In this document: in pieces, positions 15,455 through 24,012 of the stretch | Layout: every line of letters starts with the position of its first letter | Numbering within the stretch: the stretch's first letter is position 1 | Assembly (NCBI GenBank): GCA_964640065.1 | Contig: CAZXIE010000008.1 | Span: 1-52,648 of the forward strand | From: JAJRXG01 sp964640065 | GTDB taxonomy: Bacteria > Bacteroidota > Bacteroidia > Chitinophagales > Saprospiraceae | Reading direction: 5' to 3' | Length of the DNA: 52,648 bases | Translations under genes and position numbers: made by a program | Notes under the pieces: generated by a model | What the model saw: only the letters and a program-made list of their open reading frames with translations | Database searches by the model: none | Told to the model about the DNA's origin: nothing

Positions 15455-16696
15455 TTACATAAGCGAGTCGACATCAGGCTCTGGTAGATCCATCATCGAT
15501 GAATCTATAGAGTTACCGGCGATACCTTTGATATCACCGAAGAGTGCATTGAGGTTTTCTTGGACCATCCAGATTTGCTTTTCTCTTTCCGAAAATGTCC
15601 GCATAGCTGACTTCTTTTCCTTGTTGAGTTGTAGGATCATCATGTCATAGTTTTCTACAACGCGTTTTATTTTTTGCACGAAGTCATTACTCGTGAGATA
15701 CGTATAAAGGAGTTCCATTTTGTCTCCTTTGTTTTCCTGTACTGTCCTTACTGATTGGGTTTTGATGAGTGCCTCTCTCAGCACTTTGGTAAGACTCTTT
15801 ACTTCGCTGAAGTGACAGATCCAAACGCCATCTTTGATATCGAACTGATGCTGTCCTTTCGGCATCGTCGCTGTGACGAGCACCGCGATATCTCCCTTTA
15901 CTCTTACCTGGTCTTGCTTGAGTTTTTCTATCCACTTGGGCTCGAAGTTTTTCGTGCGCTTACTTTCATAGACGATGGTACCACATGCTACTTGTGCATG
16001 ATTACGCACAGTCTGGATGACATCGGCACCATTGATTCCTTTAGGGACTTCATCGATCAAGTCAAATGGAAAACTTTGCCCTAACAATTCCTCAAGCGCC
16101 AGCTCTTGCACTTCGCCTTGCATCTGCATCGAGCCTTGTTCGGCTTTGCGCTTCATCTCTTCGATAAGTTTCTTCTGATCGTCGAGTTGCTTTTGATATT
16201 CACGCTCTTTCATCTGAGATGCTTCGCGCTCTTTGAGCTTTACTTTTTCCTCGATTACTTCTTGTTGCTCAAGTATTCTTTTTTGGATGGTGAGCTCCAT
16301 CTGTTCTTTTTCTTCTACAAGGAGTCTTTCCTTCTTGAGAAAGTTGATTTCCTTTTCTTGTAGTAGTCGGTTTTCTTCTTTTCTTTTATCAAGTTGATCA
16401 TTGAGGCTTTGCATTTTCAGTTGGAAAGACTCTTGGGTTTCTTTGCTAATCTTTTCAGACTCTGTCTTTAGCTTTTCTTCTAGCTTTTGCTTGAACAGTT
16501 CATTTTCCTTGGCTTTCTTTTTTTCGAATTCTTCGCGCTCTGAAGCAAGCTTCCCTTTTTCAGCTTGATAGTTCGCGGCTTGTTCTGCAGCCTTCTGCTC
16601 GTACTCCTTTTGTATCTGCGATCTAATCTGACCACTCAGTGCTTCTTCTACATCAAACTGATGTGCGCAGTTAGGGCATTTTATTTTATCATTCAT
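15455..16696 (-). CDS. DUF2130 domain-containing coiled-coil protein
   Basis: 413 residues. It starts with a zinc-ribbon-like half (KIKCPNCAHQFD, about 4-15), continues into a long Lys/Glu/Gln-rich coiled coil (about 25-195) and ends in the DUF2130 domain. That domain has GINGADVIQTV and CGTIVYESKRTKNFEPKWIEKLKQD, a restriction-endonuclease-like arrangement of acidic and Lys residues. The function is not known; a DNA-associated nuclease role is inferred from that fold. It is the first gene of a minus-strand run, with a candidate promoter at 16741. Confidence 0.85.
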   Translation of the reverse strand: MNDKIKCPNCAHQFDVEEALSGQIRSQIQKEYEQKAAEQAANYQAEKGKLASEREEFEKKKAKENELFKQKLEEKLKTESEKISKETQESFQLKMQSLNDQLDKRKEENRLLQEKEINFLKKERLLVEEKEQMELTIQKRILEQQEVIEEKVKLKEREASQMKEREYQKQLDDQKKLIEEMKRKAEQGSMQMQGEVQELALEELLGQSFPFDLIDEVPKGINGADVIQTVRNHAQVACGTIVYESKRTKNFEPKWIEKLKQDQVRVKGDIAVLVTATMPKGQHQFDIKDGVWICHFSEVKSLTKVLREALIKTQSVRTVQENKGDKMELLYTYLTSNDFVQKIKRVVENYDMMILQLNKEKKSAMRTFSEREKQIWMVQENLNALFGDIKGIAGNSIDSSMMDLPEPDVDSLM

Positions 16697-16740
16697 AGTG
16701 TACTGTCGTGAGACTCCTTAACAGGAGAGCTCATATAATA

Positions 16741-16748
16741 CAAAAGTA
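16741..16748 (-). promoter_or_regulatory. Candidate -7 element (TACTTTTG) upstream of DUF2130 gene
   Basis: On the minus strand the sequence reads TACTTTTG, matching TAnnTTTG, 44 nt ahead of the ATG. No convincing -33 TTG is seen. A small hairpin CTCCT-GTTA-AGGAG (16714-16727) lies in the leader. Confidence 0.4.
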
Positions 16749-16834
16749 AGATACAAGATGAGATTTCGCGGTTGAAGTTTGCTTGGTGATTCCTTTCTCG
16801 TAACTACTCATAAATAGCTATCTCATTTGAGCTG

Positions 16835-16850
16835 AAGGTCTCCTGACCTT
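16835..16850 (+). repeat. Second palindromic repeat family, copy 1 (AGGTC-TCCT-GACCT)
   Basis: AAGGTCTCCTGACCTT is a 6-bp stem with a TCCT loop, in the gap between the DUF2130 gene and the Vps62-like gene. The same core appears twice at 52069-52136 in inverted orientation, with partly shared left flanks (TGAG.TGAAGG). Confidence 0.6.
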
Positions 16851-16934
16851 TGACGCCCAAGGGGTTACCTCTCAGCGGCGTTATGACGAAGATATCACGC
16901 ACCCATGCAATGAGTCTGCATGATATAAGTATAC

Positions 16935-18437
16935 TTAAAAAGCTCCTGCACCCACCTCGACAATAAAGCCACTGCGGAAAAAGGGATTAAACCCAATATT
17001 TTTCCAGCCGATTCGGACTCCCCAGTAGTCGGTACCTAAGACCTTAAGGAACTTCAAGGGTGTTTTCGTGATGTTCAGCCTAATCTTCATGCCTATTTCG
17101 GATACTAGGAAAGTATTAAAATTTTGCTGTTCAAACTCCGGGTCTGTATCCAGTATCTCATAACCAAAACCAACATATGAGTCTATCCATCGCGATGCCG
17201 AGTTAGTATGTTGTATCTGATGTCCAAAGACACGACCGATCCGATCACTTACCGCATCCGAATCACCTAGATAGATCTTATTGTAAAACCATCCTCCAGT
17301 TAACGGAGCTTCCACATGCTTGACAAGCAATAAAGGAATGGCAAAACTTAAGGAATTAGTTTCATCGAATCGATAAGAGACGCCAATCTTGTTACGTAAT
17401 TTTTTATCCTTTGATAGTCTTTCAAACTTCATATTCGGACCTACCTCTCCTTTTAATTGTGGCCATTTTTTGAATTTCTTTTCTTTTATTTTTTGCTTGA
17501 GCAAGCGATCTTCTAGCGGGTCGGGTACATCAGGAAATTCCCTGAGCACATAACTTTGACTGACCGTTTGATTCGGATATTTCTTTTGAATTTGTAAGTA
17601 GGCGGGACTCCCCTCAGCGTTCGGTGGTAATAACAAGCTACTAGGAGTTCTGGTCTTAGCCATCCAGGCTTGAAATCCTCCAGAGAATAGCTTGCCTGTT
17701 GTGATGATATCTCTCACACCCCAAGCATCATTCACTTTTTCAGTTACATCAAACCCTGGTGTATATACGCCATCTCCGTTCTTATCAGTACAGCAGGCGT
17801 GTTTTCCTTCCTCTATTAAGATGACGGGAGGGAAGACCGTTTGTTGATCTACAGTAAAGTTGTTTTCAAACCAATACTGCCCATGTGATCTTGCGACTAC
17901 TCGTTGTATCATAATTTGATACCGGTAATTATTACATCTGGTCGGTCTGTTGACTATCATCTCGATCTTAGTGGATTCTATATCATGCGGATGCTGGCCT
18001 AATCCTGACTCTTCTGTATAATAGAAGTAGAACTCTAGAGAGAGCCCTTTGATTTTCTTGAGATCTATCGTCTTTATTCGTTCTTGAGATACAGCAGTAG
18101 GATGTATATCTAGCTTCTTTTGATACGAGAAGAGTCGTTGCATTTTGTAGTAGACTACAGGGCCTGATTGCGTTGGATCAAATGGAAAAGCTTCAGGAAG
18201 TTGTATCTGCCCAGAGTCATCATATAATCGCGGTTCATCTGGTGAAAACCAGAGCAAAGGAGCTGCAGCCTCAGCGATATCTTGGATACTTATAAGAGCC
18301 TCCCTTTGCCCTAATATGATGCCAAGGCTATCAGGGCACTGGGAGATAACATCATTACTGATCAAGATCATAATGATCAGAAGGCTCTTACTAATTATAT
18401 AACTGGGATATCTTGGTATCACGCATGCAGATTTCAT
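16935..18437 (-). CDS. Exported protein resembling Vps62/DUF946, function unknown
   Basis: 500 residues from ATG 18437; a GTG at 18422 would also give a good signal peptide (SYIISKSLLIIMILISNDVISQ). The middle part has APLLWFSPDEPRLY, YFYYTEESGLGQHPHDIEST, VARSHGQYWF and ILIEEGKHACCTDKNGDG. This H-D-x-E, S-x-HG, E-G-K-H-A order is reminiscent of Vps62-like proteins. The last 170 residues alternate polar and hydrophobic, as in a beta barrel. The 5' end overlaps that of the divergent PagL-like gene. The function is unknown; the fold assignment is tentative. Confidence 0.6.
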   Translation of the reverse strand: MKSACVIPRYPSYIISKSLLIIMILISNDVISQCPDSLGIILGQREALISIQDIAEAAAPLLWFSPDEPRLYDDSGQIQLPEAFPFDPTQSGPVVYYKMQRLFSYQKKLDIHPTAVSQERIKTIDLKKIKGLSLEFYFYYTEESGLGQHPHDIESTKIEMIVNRPTRCNNYRYQIMIQRVVARSHGQYWFENNFTVDQQTVFPPVILIEEGKHACCTDKNGDGVYTPGFDVTEKVNDAWGVRDIITTGKLFSGGFQAWMAKTRTPSSLLLPPNAEGSPAYLQIQKKYPNQTVSQSYVLREFPDVPDPLEDRLLKQKIKEKKFKKWPQLKGEVGPNMKFERLSKDKKLRNKIGVSYRFDETNSLSFAIPLLLVKHVEAPLTGGWFYNKIYLGDSDAVSDRIGRVFGHQIQHTNSASRWIDSYVGFGYEILDTDPEFEQQNFNTFLVSEIGMKIRLNITKTPLKFLKVLGTDYWGVRIGWKNIGFNPFFRSGFIVEVGAGAF

Positions 18438-19081
18438 TGTCAAGATACATACTTGTCCTAAGCTGTTTACTCTTCATAGCTAAGCAATGCAAGGCCCAAA
18501 ATAGATGGGAGCTCAGAGATCCCGTAGATCTAGGCTTCATAGACTTCGCTGATAATAAGTTAATCGCCTATAATCTCATAGGCTACGGCTTAAGTGAGCT
18601 CTTCGATAAGACGTCTAAAGACTCCACAAAGGTATACTCACTTACGCTAGCTAACTATCATGAGTATAGAAGAGAGCCACTCACTAATCTGCTATCCTTA
18701 GGCTTCAAAGGTGGGAAACAGATCCGCAAGTATCTGACTATAGGACTGAGTGGTCATCTCCAAGGCATGATTACGGAAGGAGAGTTGGTGCCAGGTATAG
18801 GAGGAAGAGTGTGGTTTGCCTGGCACATCCTTAACAAGGAGAAGATCAAAATCTCATATGACAGTGGGGTAGGACCTAACTACTTCACTACTCAGTTTCC
18901 AACAGGAGGAACTAGATTTAATTTCTCTTCTGTTTATGGGCTGGAGTTCGAGTTTAAGATCGGTGAAAAGTGGTTGGCTATACGAGCAACTAACATCCAT
19001 ATATCTAACGCTGATATAAAAGGCAGAGATCGTAACCCTGCTCTCGATGCGATAGGTGTTAGGATCTCTTATACTTACTAA
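18425..19081 (+). CDS. PagL-like lipid A 3-O-deacylase (acyloxyacyl hydrolase family)
   Basis: 218 residues from ATG 18425 (a TTG at 18413 would extend it). A signal peptide MQISLSRYILVLSCLLFIAKQCKAQ precedes an 8-strand-like outer membrane barrel. Near the C-terminus, TNIHISNADIKGRDRNP matches the PagL active-site strand: the His and Ser of HxSNA, then NP, with Asp where PagL has a catalytic Glu. The protein ends in an aromatic residue (ISYTY) as outer membrane barrels do. PagL trims the 3-O acyl chain of lipid A. The family call rests on this motif and on size. Confidence 0.65.
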   Translation: MQISLSRYILVLSCLLFIAKQCKAQNRWELRDPVDLGFIDFADNKLIAYNLIGYGLSELFDKTSKDSTKVYSLTLANYHEYRREPLTNLLSLGFKGGKQIRKYLTIGLSGHLQGMITEGELVPGIGGRVWFAWHILNKEKIKISYDSGVGPNYFTTQFPTGGTRFNFSSVYGLEFEFKIGEKWLAIRATNIHISNADIKGRDRNPALDAIGVRISYTY

Positions 19082-19084
19082 GTA

Positions 19085-19636
19085 TCAAGCAACAGCGAGT
19101 TGGCGCTGGTAAGCCCCTTCTTGTAGACTCTTGATATACGGTAGTGCCATCTCACATATATGTATGAGATAACCTCCAAAGTGTCTAGAGTTAATTTGTC
19201 GCTGCGATATCTCAGTAACTAAGTGATTGGAGGATGTCGTAAATGGTGCAAAGTAGCGACGGTAGGCTGGACTGTTTCGAAATTGCTTCATAGCCTCAGC
19301 TGAGATATTCTCAGCTGGTATATCCGAAAAAATACTTATCGCTGAAGTGGCAAAAGGATTTATAGTTAGATCTACATTTATACTATGATTATCGAAGTCC
19401 ATATGTAAGTTAAAGGAGAAAGACAACGAGCGATCTAGTTCACTTCCCTTATATGTCAGTATCCAAGAGCCAACATTCTGTTGATCGAGTGATGCTTTGA
19501 CATCTCTCATGATATCATACAACTCACAAAATAGCTGAGTATACGATTGTTCGAAGGCCTCTTGTTTGAGTGAGGCCATTGGATTTCTCTTGATCTGCCG
19601 AAGAAACGTAAGTGATGCTGGACTAAGATTTGTCAT
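19085..19636 (-). CDS. Protein of unknown function
   Basis: 183 residues from ATG 19636 (MTNLSPASLTFL). An upstream extension to 19684 reads through very AT-rich DNA and is unlikely to be coding. No signal peptide or membrane span is seen. The middle has alternating strands (FSFNLHMDFDNHSINVDLTI) and the end is helical (GGYLIHICEMALPYIKSL). It lies 4 nt from the convergent PagL-like gene and downstream of the TonB receptor on the same strand, so it may be a thiamine-regulated operon member, though nothing in it suggests that role. Confidence 0.55.
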   Translation of the reverse strand: MTNLSPASLTFLRQIKRNPMASLKQEAFEQSYTQLFCELYDIMRDVKASLDQQNVGSWILTYKGSELDRSLSFSFNLHMDFDNHSINVDLTINPFATSAISIFSDIPAENISAEAMKQFRNSPAYRRYFAPFTTSSNHLVTEISQRQINSRHFGGYLIHICEMALPYIKSLQEGAYQRQLAVA

Positions 19637-19711
19637 TTTGTTTAACTTATATAGAATAAATTTTAAACAAAACAAATTGTTCACCCCAAAAGGACCTTTA
19701 ACAAACTTGGA

Positions 19712-21730
19712 TTAAAATCTAAGCGTTGCGATCAGATAAAAATGTCGAGGCGGCTGGATCCTAAAACCAGGTCCCTCGACAATACCATCAAAATCAGCAT
19801 CAACTGGGACTCCCTCTGTAAAGTAGCGCTCATTAGTAATGTTGTTCAGCAAGAATGAGATATCTAAGTTTTTTGTTAACTCGAAATCAAACTGAGCATT
19901 GAGCACTGTATGTGCAGGTAATTCAAACGACTCTTGGTTTGACAACTCCATAAAGGCATCACTCACATATCTGCCTGATAAGAGTGCATGGAATCCATCA
20001 AACAAATGAAAGTCTATCTGTGGTCTGATCACAAGGCTTGGAGAAAAGATCTGATCGACATCCCTAAAGATCTCTGTGCCATTATCAAATTCACTGACAT
20101 TAGTAGTTAGGTAGGCGGCATTGAGGCTCCATGAGATATCTTCACTTGTCTTATGTTTTACCTGAAGCTCAAGGCCATTGCGGCTACTTGAAGGTACATT
20201 CTGCGTGACTACGAAATAAGAGAGTTCTTGAAGAGCTCCGATGTTAGAGATCTCATCAGTGAAAGACATGAGAAAGAGATTTGCATTAGCGGTCCACTTG
20301 TGGTTATTGATCCTATAACCCAGTTCTATATCGGTGACATATTCTTCGTCGAGCACGCCATTAAGTAAATCAAGTCTTGTGGGTTCTCGACCAGTTCTTC
20401 CGATTGATAAATAAGCAGATTGATCATGTGATATCTGATAGTTCAGCCCTCCGTGTAGATTAAGAAAAAACCAAGATTCAGAAAATTGGATTACCCCTGC
20501 GACTTGGGGGATCAGATCTATACCTACTGATCGTGCTTGTACATTTGCATAAAGCGATAGATCGCCTATAGGATAATTAATCTTGGCATAGGCGCTGATC
20601 TCACTTTTATCGGACTCACTACTTTCAGTAGGATTAGTCACATTAGGTGCCGTAAAGTCGGAGTTGGTTCTATCAAATTGGTAAGCCTGCAAACCTGTTG
20701 TTAGGGTGTAGTTATCCTTTTCAAGTTTGAGATTGGATAAGAAGCCATAGTGGTCATTAGTTAATCCGAAGACGAGCTGAGTTTCATCATCTAATCCAAA
20801 AGGAAAGACACCTCGTGCTCCTCCATAGTAGATAGTCGCATCCAGACTTGCCTCAGGAGTTATACTTCGTTGATACTTCAGCAGGATGAGCTCTTGCTCG
20901 AAGTCATCTGTATCATTTGGGTGATTATTATTAGTGCGTGGGTTAGCTTCGATATCACTTAATAATACTGGCAGATACGCCTGGTCATTTTGTGTTTTAC
21001 CCATAAAACCTGTGAGCTTCAGGACATCCTTACCACCTTTATAACCTACACTCCCAAAAATGGAGTAAGAGTCTGCACCGGAGTGATCTTTAAAGCCATC
21101 TGTGATAGTTCTACTGGCTCTGACATAGCCACCTACACCGTTGTCAAGCAGTCCAGTTCTGAGTTCTGCAGTAGTACGAAGTGTTCCAAATGATCCCGTA
21201 GTCAACTGTAGCTCAGTCCCTCTTTCTTCTCCAAATACACGCGCTGACTCAAAGTTAACCGCACCGCCATAAGATGCCACGCCCACATTAGACGCACTTA
21301 CTCCGCGCTGCACTTGGATACTTTCTACGCTATTACCAAAGTCAGAAAAGTTGGAAAAGAATACTCCCTGATCGAGCATGTCATTAAGTGGTACACCATC
21401 CAAGGTGATATTGATCCGTGACTGGTCTATCCCACGTAGTCGAAACTGGGTATAGTTACCGATATCAGAACCTGCATCAGAAAAGGAGATAATCGAAGGT
21501 GATAGTTGCTGTAGCAGAAAAGCAGGATCCTGACCGACATAGATTCTATTAATCTCCCTTGCGGAAATATTTTGAACAGTCACCGGATCTGTCTTGGAAG
21601 CCCTAGTGGCAGATATGATGACTTGCTCTATATCGACACTGTCTTTAGACTGTGATAACAAATAAGAGATTGAAAAACAATAGATGATACTTAATAAGAG
21701 GAAGCTCTTCTTCATAATAATTTTATGCAT
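19712..21730 (-). CDS. TonB-dependent outer membrane receptor, likely thiamine or thiamine-precursor uptake
   Basis: 672 residues (the second ATG at 21715, MKKSFLLLSIIYCFSISYLL, gives the cleaner signal peptide). The plug domain spans about 35-150, with a TonB-box-like start (DSVDIEQVIISATRASK), FRLRGIDQSRINITLDGVPLND and QVQRGVSASNVGVASYGGAVNFE. The C-terminal barrel ends FYLIATLRF. It lacks the SusC-type N-terminal carboxypeptidase-like domain. A TPP riboswitch directly precedes it, as for the OMR1 thiamine receptors of Bacteroidota, and a PnuC/PnuT inner membrane transporter lies just upstream, so vitamin B1 uptake is the best inference. Confidence 0.85.
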   Translation of the reverse strand: MHKIIMKKSFLLLSIIYCFSISYLLSQSKDSVDIEQVIISATRASKTDPVTVQNISAREINRIYVGQDPAFLLQQLSPSIISFSDAGSDIGNYTQFRLRGIDQSRINITLDGVPLNDMLDQGVFFSNFSDFGNSVESIQVQRGVSASNVGVASYGGAVNFESARVFGEERGTELQLTTGSFGTLRTTAELRTGLLDNGVGGYVRASRTITDGFKDHSGADSYSIFGSVGYKGGKDVLKLTGFMGKTQNDQAYLPVLLSDIEANPRTNNNHPNDTDDFEQELILLKYQRSITPEASLDATIYYGGARGVFPFGLDDETQLVFGLTNDHYGFLSNLKLEKDNYTLTTGLQAYQFDRTNSDFTAPNVTNPTESSESDKSEISAYAKINYPIGDLSLYANVQARSVGIDLIPQVAGVIQFSESWFFLNLHGGLNYQISHDQSAYLSIGRTGREPTRLDLLNGVLDEEYVTDIELGYRINNHKWTANANLFLMSFTDEISNIGALQELSYFVVTQNVPSSSRNGLELQVKHKTSEDISWSLNAAYLTTNVSEFDNGTEIFRDVDQIFSPSLVIRPQIDFHLFDGFHALLSGRYVSDAFMELSNQESFELPAHTVLNAQFDFELTKNLDISFLLNNITNERYFTEGVPVDADFDGIVEGPGFRIQPPRHFYLIATLRF

Positions 21731-21747
21731 TAGTTATGAGAAGAGGT

Positions 21748-21762
21748 GTACGAGCTGTACAT
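21748..21762 (-). promoter_or_regulatory. Hairpin in the riboswitch expression platform
   Basis: On the minus strand TGTAC-AGCTC-GTACA forms a 5-bp hairpin between the TPP aptamer and the receptor start codon. It may be part of the switch that hides the translation start; no T-run suggests termination. Confidence 0.4.
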
Positions 21763-21768
21763 CCGTCT

Positions 21769-21850
21769 TTGAGATTCCTACGCCGGTACGAACCGGATCA
21801 GGTCAAAGGGTATGATCTCAGCCGTCATATATGATGGCACCCCTTCTCTA
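21769..21850 (-). promoter_or_regulatory. TPP riboswitch (THI element)
   Basis: On the minus strand the conserved aptamer blocks occur in order: GGGGTGCC, then GGCTGAGA, then ACCCTTTGACCTGATC, the CCGGTTCGTACCGG hairpin and GCGTAGGAA. A closing stem forms from GAGA and TCTC. It is 40 nt upstream of the TonB receptor gene, which it should switch off when thiamine pyrophosphate is plentiful. Confidence 0.95.
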
Positions 21851-21875
21851 ATTACATTGCAAGGATAGGCAAGAT

Positions 21876-22406
21876 TTATTTATTCGAGGGTATTTCTCGG
21901 TACTTCCACATAACATCTATGGTCTGGGTGGCGATCTTTAGCCTCATCTCTTCATCTCCCTTCACTTCCGTAAATGGTAAGGATCGTTTGATAAGTTCTT
22001 TTTTGTAGAGTCGGTGTAGAACTTCGCGGTCGCCATTACTTTCTCGAAGTGGATCTTCTACAAAAGGTATATCCCAATCAGGCAGGATATAGAGATCAAC
22101 ATGATCATCCTTAAGCATCTGTTCGATCTCCTGATGTGCAGACCCAAACTTTACTTGACCCCAGATATACATCACAAGCATACTTGTGTCACATATCATC
22201 AAATCTCTTCTTTTGACCATACTCTGCTTAGTGCGCGTGCCTTTCGCGATAGCGAGGAGATCGTCTTTCGTATATGGAGTGTCTAGCTTATTAGCAAGAT
22301 AGGTGCGAGCGTACTCAGATATGACATGAGTTTCATAGTACTTAGCCAACGCTATGGACAAGGTGGTCTTGCCAGTGCACTCGGGGCCGGTGATCACGAT
22401 TTTCAT
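21876..22406 (-). CDS. NadR-type P-loop kinase, single domain
   Basis: 176 residues. The P-loop is GPECTGKTTL (7-16), followed by ISEYARTYL and the LYILPDWDIPFVEDPLRES region typical of the ribosylnicotinamide kinase domain of NadR. The N-terminal DNA-binding and adenylyltransferase parts of NadR are absent. It is 11 nt downstream of the PnuC-like gene. It would phosphorylate a vitamin or nucleoside after import; because the locus carries a TPP riboswitch, thiamine is as plausible a substrate as nicotinamide riboside. The one-mismatch word ATTTACGGAAGTG lies in it at 21963. Confidence 0.75.
   Translation of the reverse strand: MKIVITGPECTGKTTLSIALAKYYETHVISEYARTYLANKLDTPYTKDDLLAIAKGTRTKQSMVKRRDLMICDTSMLVMYIWGQVKFGSAHQEIEQMLKDDHVDLYILPDWDIPFVEDPLRESNGDREVLHRLYKKELIKRSLPFTEVKGDEEMRLKIATQTIDVMWKYREIPSNK
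21963..21975 (-). repeat. Dispersed word, one-mismatch copy ATTTACGGAAGTG
   Basis: Inside the NadR-type kinase gene on the coding strand, where the codons read Pro-Phe-Thr-Glu-Val. Confidence 0.5.
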
Positions 22407-22417
22407 GAGTTCAAATA

Positions 22418-23044
22418 TTAGACCTTTTGAGATCTACTCCAAGCCAAATATCCTGCAACAGCAAAGAAAATGTAGATAAAGTAAAGTAGACTATAAAAGT
22501 AAATGCCTTTATACCAGTAGATGCCAGTGGCTAAGATGTCTATGACAAACCAATAATACCAGTTGTCGATGTACTTACGCGTTGACATCCAGATAGCAGT
22601 GACTGAGAGTACCGATGTGGTGCTATCCCAGTAGGGCAGGGAAGCAGCTGGCATGTCCTCAAACCAACTTGGCCCAACTATCAAGAGCTGGGCGAATAAC
22701 CAGATACCTGCAAGGCTGATGAAGAGTAAGCCCATATTTGCGAAAGCGGGAAGGCGAGTAACTTTTAGATCAGACTCACTTCTTGCATCTCCACGTGCCC
22801 AAGTATACCAGCCATAGATATTAAGCACTAGGAAGATAATATGGAGTATGAAGTCACCATATAACTGGTATCGCCAGAAGATCACAAAGGAAATCAAGCA
22901 ATACAGGATGCCCCAAGCCCAAGTGATGATGTGCTGCTTGATTAAAAAATAAACGCAGAGCACACCACTTACGAGGCCGGCAAGTGAGAGCAAATCTTGC
23001 TCTTGTATTTGCTGCCAGAGTGTATCGACTACTGATGAGTCCAT
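22418..23044 (-). CDS. PnuC/PnuT-family vitamin transporter
   Basis: 208 residues with about seven membrane spans. The family moves nicotinamide riboside (PnuC), riboflavin (PnuX) or thiamine (PnuT) by facilitated diffusion, with a downstream kinase trapping the substrate. Family marks are LVLNIYGWYTWARG and the W-x2-W-x3-D type segment in DNWYYWFVIDILATGIYWYKG. It is the first gene of pnu - kinase - riboswitch - TonB receptor on the minus strand. It lies upstream of the riboswitch, so it is not itself under that aptamer. A thiamine specificity (PnuT) is inferred from context only. Confidence 0.83.
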   Translation of the reverse strand: MDSSVVDTLWQQIQEQDLLSLAGLVSGVLCVYFLIKQHIITWAWGILYCLISFVIFWRYQLYGDFILHIIFLVLNIYGWYTWARGDARSESDLKVTRLPAFANMGLLFISLAGIWLFAQLLIVGPSWFEDMPAASLPYWDSTTSVLSVTAIWMSTRKYIDNWYYWFVIDILATGIYWYKGIYFYSLLYFIYIFFAVAGYLAWSRSQKV

Positions 23045-23059
23045 AACGCAAAGATGCAG

Positions 23060-23077
23060 CTTAGATATTCATCTAAG
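23060..23077 (-). terminator. Hairpin downstream of the S74 gene, weak terminator candidate
   Basis: CTTAGAT-loop-ATCTAAG is a perfect 7-bp stem with a 4-nt loop, between the S74 gene stop and the pnu start. Only a weak T-rich tail follows on the minus strand. Confidence 0.35.
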
Positions 23078-23146
23078 AAGCCTTCACTCAAGCAAATCAT
23101 TTTGATGCTCTCTTCTTCGATGACTCTCACTTCTGTTCATATATCC

Positions 23147-23905
23147 TTACTCTTCAGTAAGCAGCATCTTGATAGAATGAAGTTCTTCCTCAAGTTTATC
23201 AATACGTGATACGTATTCTTGGTTCTCTGCATGTAGTTCTTGGAGTGCCTTAGTTAAGATAGGGATCAAACCGATGTGATTGATTCCCTTGTATTCTATT
23301 TGATCATCAATAGCGTTTCCAGATGTATCATAATTTCTAGGCGACCTTAAGTTATGAACGAGATGAGGAAATACTTTTTCCATCTCTTGTGCGATAAAAC
23401 CGTGCTGTTCCCTCTCTGGAAGATTCAAAGTTTCAAATTCATCAGTTTTGAAAAAATACTTTGTGGTTTCTAGCTTTAATAATCTATCCAGATATGTCAC
23501 ATCAGAATTCACAATTCTCTTTAGTTTTATATCTGAAGATCCTACCACGGTTCCATTTATGGTTCCTGTAACTTCGAGGTTGCCATTGGTGTAAACATTC
23601 CCTTCAAACCATCCTGCTCTAAATCCTGCTCTACCAAAAACACCTGTTCCGCCTTGCATATTCCCGTCTCCAAATAGACCTGTGTTTCCCGTGCCTAAGA
23701 CACCTACACCGTTTGTAGCCTCAGGAACTGCTATGCCTCTTACACCTATGACCCGTGACGGAGGATTACTCTGGGGGACATTGGCTGTAGCTTGTATAGC
23801 AGCAGCTTGTTCTTGAAAACCTATAAAGTCAACTATTAGATTATTGTCTTGTGCAGTTAAACTGATAAATCCAAGGAGAAAGATTAAAGTGATTACGTTC
23901 TTCAT
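23147..23905 (-). CDS. Exported protein with S74 intramolecular chaperone (tail-fibre) domain
   Basis: 252 residues from ATG 23905, which starts a clean signal peptide (MKNVITLIFLLGFISLTAQ). Longer frames to 23974 run into AT-rich DNA. The middle is glycine-rich (GVRGIAVPEATNGVGVLGTG). The C-terminal S74 auto-protease/trimerisation chaperone has the SDIKLKRIV motif with the Ser and Lys expected at the cleavage site, and HGFIAQEMEKVFPHLV. A terminal coiled coil begins at about residue 225. Such domains trimerise phage fibres; in Bacteroidota they occur in surface proteins. No phage genes are near. Confidence 0.8.
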   Translation of the reverse strand: MKNVITLIFLLGFISLTAQDNNLIVDFIGFQEQAAAIQATANVPQSNPPSRVIGVRGIAVPEATNGVGVLGTGNTGLFGDGNMQGGTGVFGRAGFRAGWFEGNVYTNGNLEVTGTINGTVVGSSDIKLKRIVNSDVTYLDRLLKLETTKYFFKTDEFETLNLPEREQHGFIAQEMEKVFPHLVHNLRSPRNYDTSGNAIDDQIEYKGINHIGLIPILTKALQELHAENQEYVSRIDKLEEELHSIKMLLTEE

Positions 23906-24012
23906 TTTTTTTTGTGATAAAGTGCTTGATCTAGGCATGTGTATTTTTAACTTCAAATCAAAATAGAAATACATTTACTAGATATCCAAGATTCCATACA
24001 TTTTTTGATTAT

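Noticed and set aside
15755..16084. 109-codon frame opposite the DUF2130 gene
   Set aside because: Antisense shadow without motif; the DUF2130 reading is certain.
16106..16363. Hydrophobic 85-codon frame opposite the DUF2130 coiled coil
   Set aside because: The Phe/Leu-rich content is the mirror of Lys/Glu codons on the real gene strand.
23147..23905. Prophage remnant indicated by a tail-fibre S74 domain
   Set aside because: The protein has a signal peptide and no phage genes are near; such domains are frequent in exported Bacteroidota proteins.
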